Assembly (NCBI RefSeq): GCF_001424835.1
Contig: NZ_LMCQ01000012.1
Coordinates: 1,755-65,754, forward strand
DNA from: Variovorax sp. Root318D1
Lineage (GTDB): Bacteria > Pseudomonadota > Gammaproteobacteria > Burkholderiales > Burkholderiaceae_C
Length of the DNA: 64,000 nt
Direction of reading: 5' to 3'
In this document: in pieces, positions 25,994 to 34,468 of the stretch
How positions within the stretch are numbered: the first letter of the stretch is position 1
How the letters are laid out: every line of letters starts with the position of its first letter
The notes under the pieces: model-generated
Databases searched by the model: none
The model's input: only the letters and a program-made list of their open reading frames with translations
Told to the model about the DNA's origin: nothing
Made by a program: the position numbers and the translations under genes

Positions 25994-27520
25994 ATGAAAA
26001 AACTGCTTGTCTCTCTTGCGCTCGGCTTGAGCGTGCTCACTGCCGCTTTCGCACAGGCGCCCGCGCCTGCTGCGGAAGCACCGGCCGCTTCCGCGCCGGC
26101 TGCCTCGGCCCCGGCGGCCGCGCCCGCTGCCGCCGCACCGGCAGCAGCAGCCCCTGCGGCTGCCGAGGCAGCGCCCGCAGCGGCTCCCGCTCCCTCTTTC
26201 AACAAGGGTGATACCAGCTGGATGATGCTGTCCACGCTGCTCGTCATCATGATGACCGTCCCCGGCCTGGCCCTGTTCTACGGCGGCCTGGTGCGCAGCA
26301 AGAACATGCTGTCGGTGCTCATGCAGGTGATGGTCACCTTCTCGATGATCGTGGTGCTGTGGCTCATCTATGGCTACAGCCTTGCGTTCACCGAGGGGAA
26401 CGCCTTCTTCGGCGGATTCGACCGGCTCTTCATGAAGGGGATCTTCGATCCGGCCACCGGCGTGTTCGCGCCCGGCGCCACCTTCAGCAAGGGCGTCTAC
26501 ATCCCCGAGCTGCTGTTCGCTGCCTTCCAGGCCACCTTCGCCGGCATCACGTGCTGCCTGATCGTGGGTGCCTTCGCGGAGCGCGCCAAGTTCTCGGCCG
26601 TGCTGCTGTTCATGGTGATCTGGTTCACTTTCAGCTATGCGCCGCTGGCCCACATGGTCTGGTTCTGGCTCGGCCCTGATGCCTACACCGCCGCCAACGT
26701 GGTGGATGCCAACAACGCAAAGGCCGGCCTGATCTGGCAATGGGGCGCCCTCGACTTCGCAGGCGGTACCGTGGTGCACATCAACGCCGCCGTCGCCGGC
26801 CTGGTCGGTGCCTTCGTGATCGGCAAGCGCGTCGGCTACGGCAAGGAAGCCTTCACGCCGCATTCGCTCACGCTCACCATGGTCGGCGCCTCGCTGCTGT
26901 GGGTCGGCTGGTTCGGCTTCAACGCAGGTTCGGCCCTCGAAGCCGGCACCAGCGCCGTGCTCGCCTTCATGAACACCTTTACCGCCACCGCAGCCGCCGT
27001 GCTCGCATGGTGCATCGGTGAAGCGCTGATGCGCGGCAAGGCCTCGATGCTGGGTGCCGCTTCGGGCGCCGTTGCAGGCCTCGTGGCCATCACCCCGGCC
27101 GCCGGCAACGTCGGCCTGATGGGCGCGATCATCATCGGCTTCATCGCCGGCTTCGCCTGCCTCTGGGGCGTCAACGGCCTCAAGAAGCTGCTGGGTGCGG
27201 ACGACTCGCTCGACGTGTTCGGCGTGCACGGTGTCGGCGGTATCGTCGGCGCGCTGCTCACCGGCGTGTTCAACACCCAGGCACTCGGCGGCCCCGGCCT
27301 CGTGGGCGACTGGGTCACGGCCACCGTCGTGTCCAACGGCATCGGCGCGCAGGTCTGGATCCAGCTCAAGGGCGTGCTGCTGACCATCGTCTGGTCGGGC
27401 GTGGTGGCGTTCATCGCCTTCAAGATCGCCGACTTGACCATCGGCCTGCGTGTGTCGGAAGAAGAAGAGCGCGAAGGCCTCGACATCTCCTCGCACGGCG
27501 AGACCGCATATAACAGGTAA
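25994..27520 (+). CDS. amtB: Ammonium transporter AmtB
   Basis: 508 residues. A cleavable signal peptide (~22 residues, ending AFAQA) is followed by an unusual ~45-residue Ala/Pro linker (26049-26195), then the Amt channel with 11 TM helices. Recognisable segments are DTSWMMLSTLLVIMMTVPGL, ALFYGGLVRSKN, FAGITCCLIVGAFAERAKF, the twin-His regions (DFAGGTVVHINAAVAG and VFGVHGVGGIVGALLTG) and the gate region WVGWFGFNAGSAL. It takes up ammonium as a trimer and is controlled by GlnK, the preceding gene (28 bp apart). Normal family members start shortly after the signal peptide, so the linker is the odd feature. Confidence 0.97.
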   Translation: MKKLLVSLALGLSVLTAAFAQAPAPAAEAPAASAPAASAPAAAPAAAAPAAAAPAAAEAAPAAAPAPSFNKGDTSWMMLSTLLVIMMTVPGLALFYGGLVRSKNMLSVLMQVMVTFSMIVVLWLIYGYSLAFTEGNAFFGGFDRLFMKGIFDPATGVFAPGATFSKGVYIPELLFAAFQATFAGITCCLIVGAFAERAKFSAVLLFMVIWFTFSYAPLAHMVWFWLGPDAYTAANVVDANNAKAGLIWQWGALDFAGGTVVHINAAVAGLVGAFVIGKRVGYGKEAFTPHSLTLTMVGASLLWVGWFGFNAGSALEAGTSAVLAFMNTFTATAAAVLAWCIGEALMRGKASMLGAASGAVAGLVAITPAAGNVGLMGAIIIGFIAGFACLWGVNGLKKLLGADDSLDVFGVHGVGGIVGALLTGVFNTQALGGPGLVGDWVTATVVSNGIGAQVWIQLKGVLLTIVWSGVVAFIAFKIADLTIGLRVSEEEEREGLDISSHGETAYNR

Positions 27521-27539
27521 CCCCAAAGCAATAGGCAAC

Positions 27540-27635
27540 CCCCCAGTCTTCGCGCACTTCGTGTCGCTACGCCAACCCCCCTGCTGGGGGCAACACCAGA
27601 GGCCCGGCAAAGCCGGTTCCTCGGTGTTCCACGAA
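27540..27635 (+). repeat. Dispersed intergenic repeat, family 1, copy 1
   Basis: About 96 bp between amtB and the SMP-30 gene. It contains CGCGCACTTCGTGTCGCT, a CCCCCTGCTGGGGG hairpin, a CCGGCAAAGCCGG hairpin and ends CGGTGTTCCACGAA. The same order of blocks occurs inverted at 35870-35962, at roughly 85 percent identity by eye. Confidence 0.85.
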
Positions 27636-27712
27636 GGGGGCATACGAGGCGAAGGCTGCTTATAAGAACTACACGGATCGATTTTTTCAGCAAGGTCTCC
27701 TTTGGATGTTCA

Positions 27713-27748
27713 GCCCGCGAGCGCTTCGGCGCCAGCGGGCTTTTTTTT
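27713..27748 (+). terminator. Strong intrinsic terminator
   Basis: GCCCGC (27713-27718) pairs with GCGGGC (27735-27740) and encloses GCGC-TTCG-GCGC (27721-27732), a UUCG tetraloop stem. Eight T follow (27741-27748). It lies ~190 bp after amtB and just before the SMP-30 start, so it probably ends the porin-glnK-amtB transcript. Confidence 0.88.
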
Positions 27749-27765
27749 GGTCTGCGGGGTGGCGG

Positions 27766-28716
27766 ATGCACAATCCGAAGATCATGTGGACCACCCTCGA
27801 AGACAGCCTTTGCGAGCTCGGCGAATCGCCGTTCTGGCACCCGCACGAACGCGCGCTTTACTGGCTCGACATTCCGGGGCGCGCGGTGCTGCGCACGCGC
27901 GGCGAAATCGGCACACCCGGCGCCAAGGTGGAGCGCTGGGGCTTGGCCACCGAGCCCGGCTGCATGGCGCCGGCCAGGAGCGGCGGCCTCGTGATTGCGC
28001 TGCGCGACGGCATCTACCGGGCCCGCGAATGGGGCGGAGAGCTGGTTGCGATGGCGCGTGTCGAACACGACGTGCGCACCATGCGCTTCAACGACGGCAA
28101 ATGCGATGCGCTGGGCCGTTTCTGGGCCGGTTCGCTCAACGAGGCGAAGGACCGCGCCAATGCCGCGCTCTATTGCTTCGACGCCCGCACCGACACCGGC
28201 GCGGCGCCCACATTGACGCAGATGGCCAACGAGTCCACCACCGGCAACGGGCTCGCGTTCTCGTCCGATGCCGGCACCCTCTACTGGGCCGACACCGCCG
28301 CGCATGTGGTGCGTGCGTGGGCTTGGAATGCCGAGGCCAATTCGCTCTCGCATGCGCGCGTGTTCCACCAGTTTCAGGCCAAGCCCGAAGGCTGGACCCG
28401 TGGGTCGCCCGTGCGCTACGAAGGCCGACCCGATGGCGCCACTGTCGATGCCGAGGGTCACTATTGGGTCGCGATGTTCGAAGGTGCACAGCTGCTGCGC
28501 TTCGCGCCTTCGGGGGAGATCGTTGGTTCGGTGCCGGTCCCCGTTCAGTGTCCGACCATGCCGTGCTTCGGCGGCGACGACCTGAAGACGCTCTTCGTCA
28601 CCAGCGGGCGCAAGGGTCGGCCTGCCAGCGAGATCGAGCGGCTCCCGGCCTCGGGCGCCGTGATATCGACGCGCGTCGACACGCCCGGGTTACCTGTCAA
28701 CTTCTTTGAGGACTAG
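27766..28716 (+). CDS. SMP-30/gluconolactonase/LRE-family protein
   Basis: 316 residues from ATG 27766; a later ATG (27784, MWTTLEDS) is possible. An upstream in-frame codon at 27706 would run through the terminator and is rejected. All four divalent-metal ligands expected for the six-bladed propeller appear: Glu in LGESPFWH, Asn in FNDGKCDALGRFW, Asn in TGNGLAFSSDAG and Asp in RPDGATVDAEG. Family members are sugar lactonases of L-arabinose, galactose or gluconate pathways. No sugar pathway gene is adjacent, so the substrate is open. Confidence 0.87.
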   Translation: MHNPKIMWTTLEDSLCELGESPFWHPHERALYWLDIPGRAVLRTRGEIGTPGAKVERWGLATEPGCMAPARSGGLVIALRDGIYRAREWGGELVAMARVEHDVRTMRFNDGKCDALGRFWAGSLNEAKDRANAALYCFDARTDTGAAPTLTQMANESTTGNGLAFSSDAGTLYWADTAAHVVRAWAWNAEANSLSHARVFHQFQAKPEGWTRGSPVRYEGRPDGATVDAEGHYWVAMFEGAQLLRFAPSGEIVGSVPVPVQCPTMPCFGGDDLKTLFVTSGRKGRPASEIERLPASGAVISTRVDTPGLPVNFFED

Positions 28717-28760
28717 GGTGACGCTTTGCTTTTCAGTCCGTCGCATTGAGGGTCATTCAT

Positions 28761-29007
28761 GGCGCGCTCCCGCCGACGGGGTACCTTTCTCCGCGAATGT
28801 CCCCCGGCCTGCGGCCTCCTCCTTTATTTCGCTGCGCAAGGCACCCCATCGACGTGATCGTTGTTCAGCGCACTGGTTGATCGGCCAGCACGACAGCCGC
28901 GCCCGGCGTGCGCAGGGCGCCGGGTACTCCCCGCAGCGAAATAAAGGAGGAGCCGAAGGCGGGGGACATTCGCGGAGGGGAGTACCCGGTGGCCTGTGCA
29001 CGCGCCC
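28761..29007 (+). repeat. 247-bp dispersed element, family 2, copy 1
   Basis: Fills the ~300-bp gap between the SMP-30 and LysR genes; nothing else is seen there. The two arms are inverted versions of one module: left arm TCCGCGAATGTCCCCCGG...CTTTATTTCGCTGCG, right arm its near reverse complement (CGCAGCGAAATAAAGG...ACATTCGCGGA). The whole element is repeated in reverse orientation at 48593-48841, with the arms very similar and the ~90-bp middle roughly 75 percent alike by eye. No transposase frame inside. Confidence 0.88.
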
Positions 29008-29017
29008 TGATAAAGGC

Positions 29018-29905
29018 ATGGCCCTGCAGCACATCCCCCCAATCCAGTGCCTGCTGACCTTCGAGACCCTGGCGCGGCTGCGGCATGCGGGCCGCGCGGC
29101 AGACGAGCTGTGTGTCACGCCCAGCGCGGTGAGCCACCGCATCCGCCAGCTCGAATCGCACGTGGGCTTCAAGCTCTTCGGCCGCAGCGACTTCAGCCTC
29201 ACGGCCGACGGCGCGGCCTACCTTGCCAACGTGCGCACCGGCCTTGCGGCGCTGCAAGCCATGCCCGGCGGCAATGCGGCGAAGCAGCAGCGTGCCACAC
29301 GCCTGCGCATCGCCGTCACGCCCACCTTCAGCCGTGTGTTCCTGATGCCGCGGCTCGAACTCTTCCGCAACATCTATCCGGACATCGAACTGGTGCTGCA
29401 GGTGTCCATTCCGCTGCTGGACGTCACGGCCGAGCAGGCTGATCTCGAAGTGCGCTACGGCAGCGGTGCATATGCCGATTGCGAACACCGGCTGCTGCTC
29501 GAAGAAGAAGTGGTGCCCGCCTGCAGCCCAAGCTATCTCAACGAGTTCGGCCCGTTCAACGGCTTTCGCACCGCCGCAGAAATTGCGAGCGCGCGGCTCA
29601 TTCGAAGTCCGCTTGAGCCCTGGGGCACCTGGTTCTCGAGCTGCGGCATCGACCAGCCCGAGCCGCACGTCGGCTCCCAGTTCAACGACCTGGGCCTGGT
29701 CTACGACGCGGCCGCGAGCGGCTTCGGCGTGGCGCTGGTGCGCCTGAAGATGGGCGCCGCCTGGTTCGAATCGGGCCGGCTGGTGCCGCTCTCCGACCGG
29801 CCCGTGCCCTCGCCGCACCGCCACACCATCTGCTGGCAGCCCGGCACGCTCGATCGCTGGGAATGCGCCGCCTTTGTCGACTGGCTGGCGCAAAGCCTCC
29901 GCTGA
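29018..29905 (+). CDS. LysR-family transcriptional regulator (GcvA-like)
   Basis: 295 residues. N-terminal winged helix (LLTFETLARLRHAGRAADEL, VTPSAVSHRIRQLESHVG), then a periplasmic-binding-like effector domain (RLRIAVTPTFSRVFLMPRL). The start ATG 29018 follows AAAGG, directly after the dispersed element, whose inserted copy may carry or have displaced the promoter. Closest overall style is the GcvA group. The target is unknown; glcD lies 126 bp downstream on the same strand, so control of the glycolate genes is possible but unproven. Confidence 0.88.
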   Translation: MALQHIPPIQCLLTFETLARLRHAGRAADELCVTPSAVSHRIRQLESHVGFKLFGRSDFSLTADGAAYLANVRTGLAALQAMPGGNAAKQQRATRLRIAVTPTFSRVFLMPRLELFRNIYPDIELVLQVSIPLLDVTAEQADLEVRYGSGAYADCEHRLLLEEEVVPACSPSYLNEFGPFNGFRTAAEIASARLIRSPLEPWGTWFSSCGIDQPEPHVGSQFNDLGLVYDAAASGFGVALVRLKMGAAWFESGRLVPLSDRPVPSPHRHTICWQPGTLDRWECAAFVDWLAQSLR

Positions 29906-30031
29906 AGAAAAAAGGCCGGCGGCAAAGTTCTCTCAACCCCGGTGCAAAAAAGCTTCAACCCGGCGCCGGCGCATTTACGTAGAGTGCGGTACACCACGAG
30001 ACAGACAGATCCGCCCCAAAGAGGCTCCCGC

Positions 30032-31534
30032 ATGAACGCGCCGCTCACCCCCGTCCAGCACGACTCGCTGCAAAAATCCGACCGCCAGTCGCAGATCGTG
30101 CGCGCCCTGCAAGCCCACCTGCCTGCGCATGCGCTCATCTGGAACGCCGAGGACACCACGCCCTACGAGTGCGACGGCCTCACCGCCTACCGGCAGCGCC
30201 CGCTGGTGGTCGCGCTGCCCGAAACCGAAGCCCAGGTGGCGGCGGTGCTCAAGACCTGCCACGGGCTTGGCGTGCCAGTGGTCGCGCGCGGCGCGGGCAC
30301 CGGGCTCTCGGGCGGCGCGATGCCGCATGCGCTGGGCGTGACGCTTTCGCTCGCCAAGTTCAACCGCATCCTGAAGATCGACCCCGTGAGCCGCACGGCC
30401 GTAGTTCAGTGCGGCGTGCGCAATCTCGCCATCAGCGAAGCGGCCGCGCCCTTCAACCTCTACTACGCGCCCGATCCGTCGAGCCAGATCGCCTGCACCA
30501 TCGGCGGCAACGTGGCCGAAAACTCGGGAGGCGTGCACTGCCTCAAATACGGCCTCACGCTGCACAACGTGCTGCGCGTGCGCGGCTTCACGGCCGAGGG
30601 CGAGCCTGTCGAATTCGGCGGCGAGGCGCTCGACGCGCCGGGGCTCGACCTGCTCGCGCTGGTCATCGGCAGCGAAGGCATGCTGGCCGTGACCACCGAG
30701 GTCACCGTCAAGCTCGTGCCCAAGCCGCAGCTCGCGCGCTGCATCATGGCCAGCTTCGACGACGTGCGCAAAGCCGGTGATGCGGTCGCGGCGGTGATCG
30801 CGGCCGGCATCATTCCCGCGGGGCTCGAGATGATGGACAAGCCGATGACCGCCGCGGTCGAAGACTTCGTGCGCGCGGGCTACGACCTCGATGCGGCCGC
30901 GATCCTGCTGTGCGAATCCGACGGCACGCCCGAAGAAGTCGAGGAAGAAATCGGCCGCATGACCGCCGTGCTGCGCTCCTCCGGAGCCACCGCGATTGCG
31001 GTGAGCACCAGCGAAGACGAACGCATGAAATTCTGGAGCGGCCGCAAGAACGCCTTTCCGGCCTCGGGCCGCATCAGCCCCGACTACATGTGCCTGGACT
31101 CCACCATTCCGCGCAAGCGGCTGGCCGACATCCTGCTGGCCATCCAGGAGATGGAGAAAAAATACAAGCTGCGCTGCTGCAACGTATTCCACGCGGGCGA
31201 TGGCAACCTGCATCCGCTGGTGCTGTTCGATGCCAACGATCCTGATGAGCTGCATCGCTGCGAACTCTTCGGCGCCGACATCCTCGAGACCAGCGTGGTC
31301 ATGGGCGGCACCGTGTCGGGCGAGCATGGGGTGGGCGTGGAAAAGCTCAACAGCATGTGCGTGCAGTTCACCGCGGCCGAGAACGAACAGATGTTCGGCG
31401 TCAAGCGCGCCTTCGATCCGGCCGGGTTGCTGAATCCCGGCAAGGTGATTCCTACCCTGCAGCGATGCGCCGAATACGGCAAGCAGGTGGTGCGCGGCGG
31501 CAGGCTGCCGCACCCCGACCTGCCGCGCTTCTGA
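30032..31534 (+). CDS. glcD: Glycolate oxidase, FAD-binding subunit GlcD
   Basis: 500 residues, as in E. coli (499). ATG 30032 with AGAGG upstream. FAD-binding type 4 domain (VPVVARGAGTGLSGGAMPH, CTIGGNVAENSGGVHCLKYG, IGSEGMLAVTTEVTVKL), then the FAD-linked oxidase C-terminal domain with HAGDGNLHPLVLFD and GEHGVGVEK. With GlcE and GlcF it oxidises glycolate (or D-lactate) to glyoxylate and passes electrons to the respiratory chain. First gene of glcDEF. Confidence 0.95.
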   Translation: MNAPLTPVQHDSLQKSDRQSQIVRALQAHLPAHALIWNAEDTTPYECDGLTAYRQRPLVVALPETEAQVAAVLKTCHGLGVPVVARGAGTGLSGGAMPHALGVTLSLAKFNRILKIDPVSRTAVVQCGVRNLAISEAAAPFNLYYAPDPSSQIACTIGGNVAENSGGVHCLKYGLTLHNVLRVRGFTAEGEPVEFGGEALDAPGLDLLALVIGSEGMLAVTTEVTVKLVPKPQLARCIMASFDDVRKAGDAVAAVIAAGIIPAGLEMMDKPMTAAVEDFVRAGYDLDAAAILLCESDGTPEEVEEEIGRMTAVLRSSGATAIAVSTSEDERMKFWSGRKNAFPASGRISPDYMCLDSTIPRKRLADILLAIQEMEKKYKLRCCNVFHAGDGNLHPLVLFDANDPDELHRCELFGADILETSVVMGGTVSGEHGVGVEKLNSMCVQFTAAENEQMFGVKRAFDPAGLLNPGKVIPTLQRCAEYGKQVVRGGRLPHPDLPRF

Positions 31535-31549
31535 GCCAAAGAAAAAAAC

Positions 31550-32662
31550 ATGGAACCCGCACTCAGCCAGATCGTCGAGCGCATTCGCGCAGCTGCTGCC
31601 GATGCCACGGCGCTTCGCATCCGCGGCGGCGGCACCAAGGATTTTTATGGAGAGCCGCCGCGTGGCGAGGTCTTGAGCACCACCGGGCTCACCGGCATCA
31701 CGAGCTACGAACCGAGCGAACTGGTCGTTACCGTGCGCGCCGGCACGCCGCTCGCCGAACTCGAGGCCGCGCTGGCCGAGAAAGGGCAGTGCCTGCCTTT
31801 CGAGCCGCCGCATTTCGGCGCGGCCGACTCGGGCACGGTGGGCGGCATGGTGGCCGCCGGGCTCAGCGGACCGGCGCGTGCCAGCGTGGGCGCGGTGCGC
31901 GACTACGTGCTGGGCGCCACGCTCGTCAACGGCCGCGGCGAAGTGCTGGCCTTCGGCGGCCAGGTGATGAAGAACGTGGCCGGCTACGACGTCTCGCGCG
32001 TGCTGGCGGGCTCCCTCGGCACGCTGGGCGTGATTGCCGAAGTGAGCCTCAAGGTGCTCCCCGTTGCGCCTGCCGAGGCCACGTTGGCCTTTGAGTGCAG
32101 CCAGGCCGATGCACTGCGCCTGCTCAACGAGTGGGGCGGGCGGCCGTTGCCTTTGAATGCGAGCTGCTGGTTCGAGGATGCGGGCAGCGGCACGCTGCGG
32201 CTGCGCCTGCGCGGCGCAGCGGCGGCGGTCGAAGCCGCATGCGCGCACCTGGGCGGCGAGCGCGTGGACAACGCAGTTGCCGCATGGCAATCGCTGCGCG
32301 ACCAGCAGCATCGATGGTTCACTGCCGATGACGCAGGCACCGCGCTCTGGCGGCTGTCGGTGCCGCAGACGGCGTCAGTCCTCGCCCTCGGCGATGTCGG
32401 CGCGCCCCTGATCGAATGGCACGGCGGGCAGCGTTGGTACAAGGCGCCGCCCGAGCAGGCATCGCTCATCCGCGAAGCGGCGCATGTCGCAGGTGGGCAT
32501 GCCACGCTGTTCAGGATGGCTTCTGCTCCTGCCGCAGCAAGCGCCGGCGCCCGACGCTTCGACGCATTGAGCGCTCCCATCGCGCGCATCCACCATGCCC
32601 TGATGCGTGAGTTCGATCCCCACAGCCTCTTCGACCGCGCCCGCCTTCTCGCGGACGCCTGA
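31550..32662 (+). CDS. glcE: Glycolate oxidase, FAD-binding subunit GlcE
   Basis: 370 residues, similar in length to E. coli GlcE (350). FAD-binding PCMH-type domain only (LRIRGGGTKDFYGEP, SYEPSELVVTVRAGTPLAEL, DSGTVGGMVAAGLSGPARAS, VMKNVAGYDVSRVLAGSLGTLG). The C-terminus is a shortened oxidase domain ending REFDPHSLFDRARLLAD. Lies 15 bp after glcD and 31 bp before glcF. Confidence 0.93.
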   Translation: MEPALSQIVERIRAAAADATALRIRGGGTKDFYGEPPRGEVLSTTGLTGITSYEPSELVVTVRAGTPLAELEAALAEKGQCLPFEPPHFGAADSGTVGGMVAAGLSGPARASVGAVRDYVLGATLVNGRGEVLAFGGQVMKNVAGYDVSRVLAGSLGTLGVIAEVSLKVLPVAPAEATLAFECSQADALRLLNEWGGRPLPLNASCWFEDAGSGTLRLRLRGAAAAVEAACAHLGGERVDNAVAAWQSLRDQQHRWFTADDAGTALWRLSVPQTASVLALGDVGAPLIEWHGGQRWYKAPPEQASLIREAAHVAGGHATLFRMASAPAAASAGARRFDALSAPIARIHHALMREFDPHSLFDRARLLADA

Positions 32663-32693
32663 GCCCCAGCGACTCGACACTTCATTTCCCCCC

Positions 32694-33938
32694 ATGCAAA
32701 CCGAGCTCGCCCCCGAATTCCGCGACACCGACGACGGCCGCGAGGCCGAAGCCATCCTGCGCAAGTGCGTGCACTGCGGCTTCTGCACCGCCACCTGTCC
32801 CACCTACCAGCTGCTCGGCGACGAGCTCGATGGGCCGCGTGGCCGCATCTACCTGATCAAGCAAGTGCTCGAAGGCAAGGCGCCGACGCGCAGCACGCAG
32901 CTGCACCTGGACCGCTGCCTGACCTGCCGCAACTGCGAAAGCACCTGCCCGAGCGGCGTGCAGTACGGGCACCTGGTCGACATCGGCCGCAAGATCGTCG
33001 ACGAGAAAGTGCCGCGCCCCGCCATGGAGTCGGCCACGCGCTGGCTGCTGAAGGAAGGGCTGCCGTCGCCGCTCTTCGGCCCCGCGATGGCGCTGGGCCA
33101 ATCGGTGCGCGGGCTGTTGCCGGAGGCGCTCAAGGCCAAGGTGCCCGCGAAGCAGGAGGCCGGCGCCTGGCCTACAGCCTCGCATGCACGCAAGATGCTG
33201 ATGCTCGCAGGCTGCGTGCAGCCGTCGATGATGCCCAACATCAACAGCGCGACGGCGCGCGTGCTCGACGCGGCCGGCATCCAGACAGTGATCGCGAAGG
33301 AAGCCGGCTGCTGCGGCGCCGTCAAGTTCCACCTCAACGACCAGGAAGGTGGCAAGGCGCAGATGCGCGCCAACATCGACGCCTGGTGGCCGCAGGTCGA
33401 GCGCGGTCCGGAAGCGGGCGGCGTCGAAGCCATCGTGATGAACGCCTCGGGCTGCGGCGTCACGGTGCGCGAGTACGGCCACATCCTCCGAAACGATCCG
33501 GCCTACGCCGCCAAGGCGGCGCGCATCAGCGACATGACGCGCGATTTGAGCGAACTGCTGCCCGACCTCGTGCCCGCGCTGAAGGCTCGCGTGCGGGCGC
33601 CGGCCGGTGTGGTGGCCTACCATCCGCCGTGCACGCTGCAGCATGGCCAGAAGCTGCGCGGCGGCGTCGAGACGAATCTGCGCGCACTCGGCTTCGACGT
33701 GCGCGTGGCCATGAACGAATCGCATCTGTGCTGCGGCTCGGCTGGCACCTACTCGGTGTTGCAGCCCGAACTGGCCTATCCGCTGCGCGACCGCAAGCTC
33801 GGCCACCTGCGGCAGCTGCAGCCGAGCGTCATCGCCTCGGCCAATATCGGCTGCATCACGCATCTGCAAAGCGGCAGCCAGGAAACGCCGGTGCGCCACT
33901 GGGTCGAGCTGCTGGACGCTGCCCTGGCGAAGGCCTGA
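32694..33938 (+). CDS. glcF: Glycolate oxidase, iron-sulfur subunit GlcF
   Basis: 414 residues from ATG 32694 (E. coli GlcF is 407); an earlier in-frame ATG at 32607 would overlap glcE and adds non-conserved residues. Two 4Fe-4S motifs: CVHCGFCTATCP and CLTCRNCESTCPSG. Two CCG-type domains follow (LMLAGCVQPSMMPN, AGCCGAVKFHLND and YHPPCTLQHGQKL, SHLCCGSAGTYSVLQPELA). It carries electrons from the GlcDE flavins to the membrane quinone pool. Confidence 0.94.
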   Translation: MQTELAPEFRDTDDGREAEAILRKCVHCGFCTATCPTYQLLGDELDGPRGRIYLIKQVLEGKAPTRSTQLHLDRCLTCRNCESTCPSGVQYGHLVDIGRKIVDEKVPRPAMESATRWLLKEGLPSPLFGPAMALGQSVRGLLPEALKAKVPAKQEAGAWPTASHARKMLMLAGCVQPSMMPNINSATARVLDAAGIQTVIAKEAGCCGAVKFHLNDQEGGKAQMRANIDAWWPQVERGPEAGGVEAIVMNASGCGVTVREYGHILRNDPAYAAKAARISDMTRDLSELLPDLVPALKARVRAPAGVVAYHPPCTLQHGQKLRGGVETNLRALGFDVRVAMNESHLCCGSAGTYSVLQPELAYPLRDRKLGHLRQLQPSVIASANIGCITHLQSGSQETPVRHWVELLDAALAKA

Positions 33939-34027
33939 TCGCACACCGAAGAGCGCCCTGGTCCGACTCGCGCGGGGCGGCTTGGCACGGCATCATGGCC
34001 GCACCGATTTTCCCAGGAGCCTGCCTC

Positions 34028-34459
34028 ATGTCTTCCGTACAAGCTTTCATCATTTCGAAGAACTTGCGGCGTGCCTTGCTGGTCTGCGCCTGCGCGGCCG
34101 GCGCCTTCGGGGCACAGGCACAGTCGGCCATGCCGCAGTGGAAGGGCGAGGGTGCGGTGCGCTATGTCTGCGGCGGTATCGGCTCGGACGAATCGAACGC
34201 CATTCGCGCCGCCATGAAGGACCATCCGCTGGCGCTGCTTTTCGCGCGCGCCGACGGCGCCTATCTGGCGGACGTGCAGGTCGACATCAAGGGTGCCGAC
34301 GGTGCGCCTTCATTGACCTGGCGCGCCAGCGGGCCGGTTTGCCTGGTCGACATTCCGGCCGGCCGCTACACCATCAGCGCCACCACGACCGGCGGCGATG
34401 CCAAGAGCCAATCGGTGACGGTGGGCGGCGGCTCAAAGACAGCCAGCTTCCGCTTCTGA
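34028..34459 (+). CDS. Secreted protein of unknown function
   Basis: 143 residues with a signal peptide (~32 residues, hydrophobic ALLVCACAAGAFGAQAQ). The mature part is a small beta-rich domain (RYVCGGIGSDESNAIRAAMKDH, YLADVQVDIKGADG, CLVDIPAGRYTISATTTGG) reminiscent of carboxypeptidase-regulatory-like or transthyretin-type folds. Two cysteines (CGGIG and PVCLVD) may form a disulfide. I do not recognise a characterised family. Convergent with the glutathione peroxidase gene. Confidence 0.78.
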   Translation: MSSVQAFIISKNLRRALLVCACAAGAFGAQAQSAMPQWKGEGAVRYVCGGIGSDESNAIRAAMKDHPLALLFARADGAYLADVQVDIKGADGAPSLTWRASGPVCLVDIPAGRYTISATTTGGDAKSQSVTVGGGSKTASFRF

Positions 34460-34468
34460 GCGAGCGTC

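Noticed and set aside
27706-27765. Earlier start for the SMP-30 gene
   Set aside because: It would place coding sequence inside the strong terminator at 27713-27748.
29906-29945. A-run and CCGG sequence after the LysR gene as a terminator
   Set aside because: The A-run lies before a GC stretch with no clear inverted partner; no convincing stem-loop with a T-run on either strand.
32607-32693. Earlier start for glcF
   Set aside because: It overlaps the end of glcE and adds residues not expected in GlcF; ATG 32694 gives the normal length.
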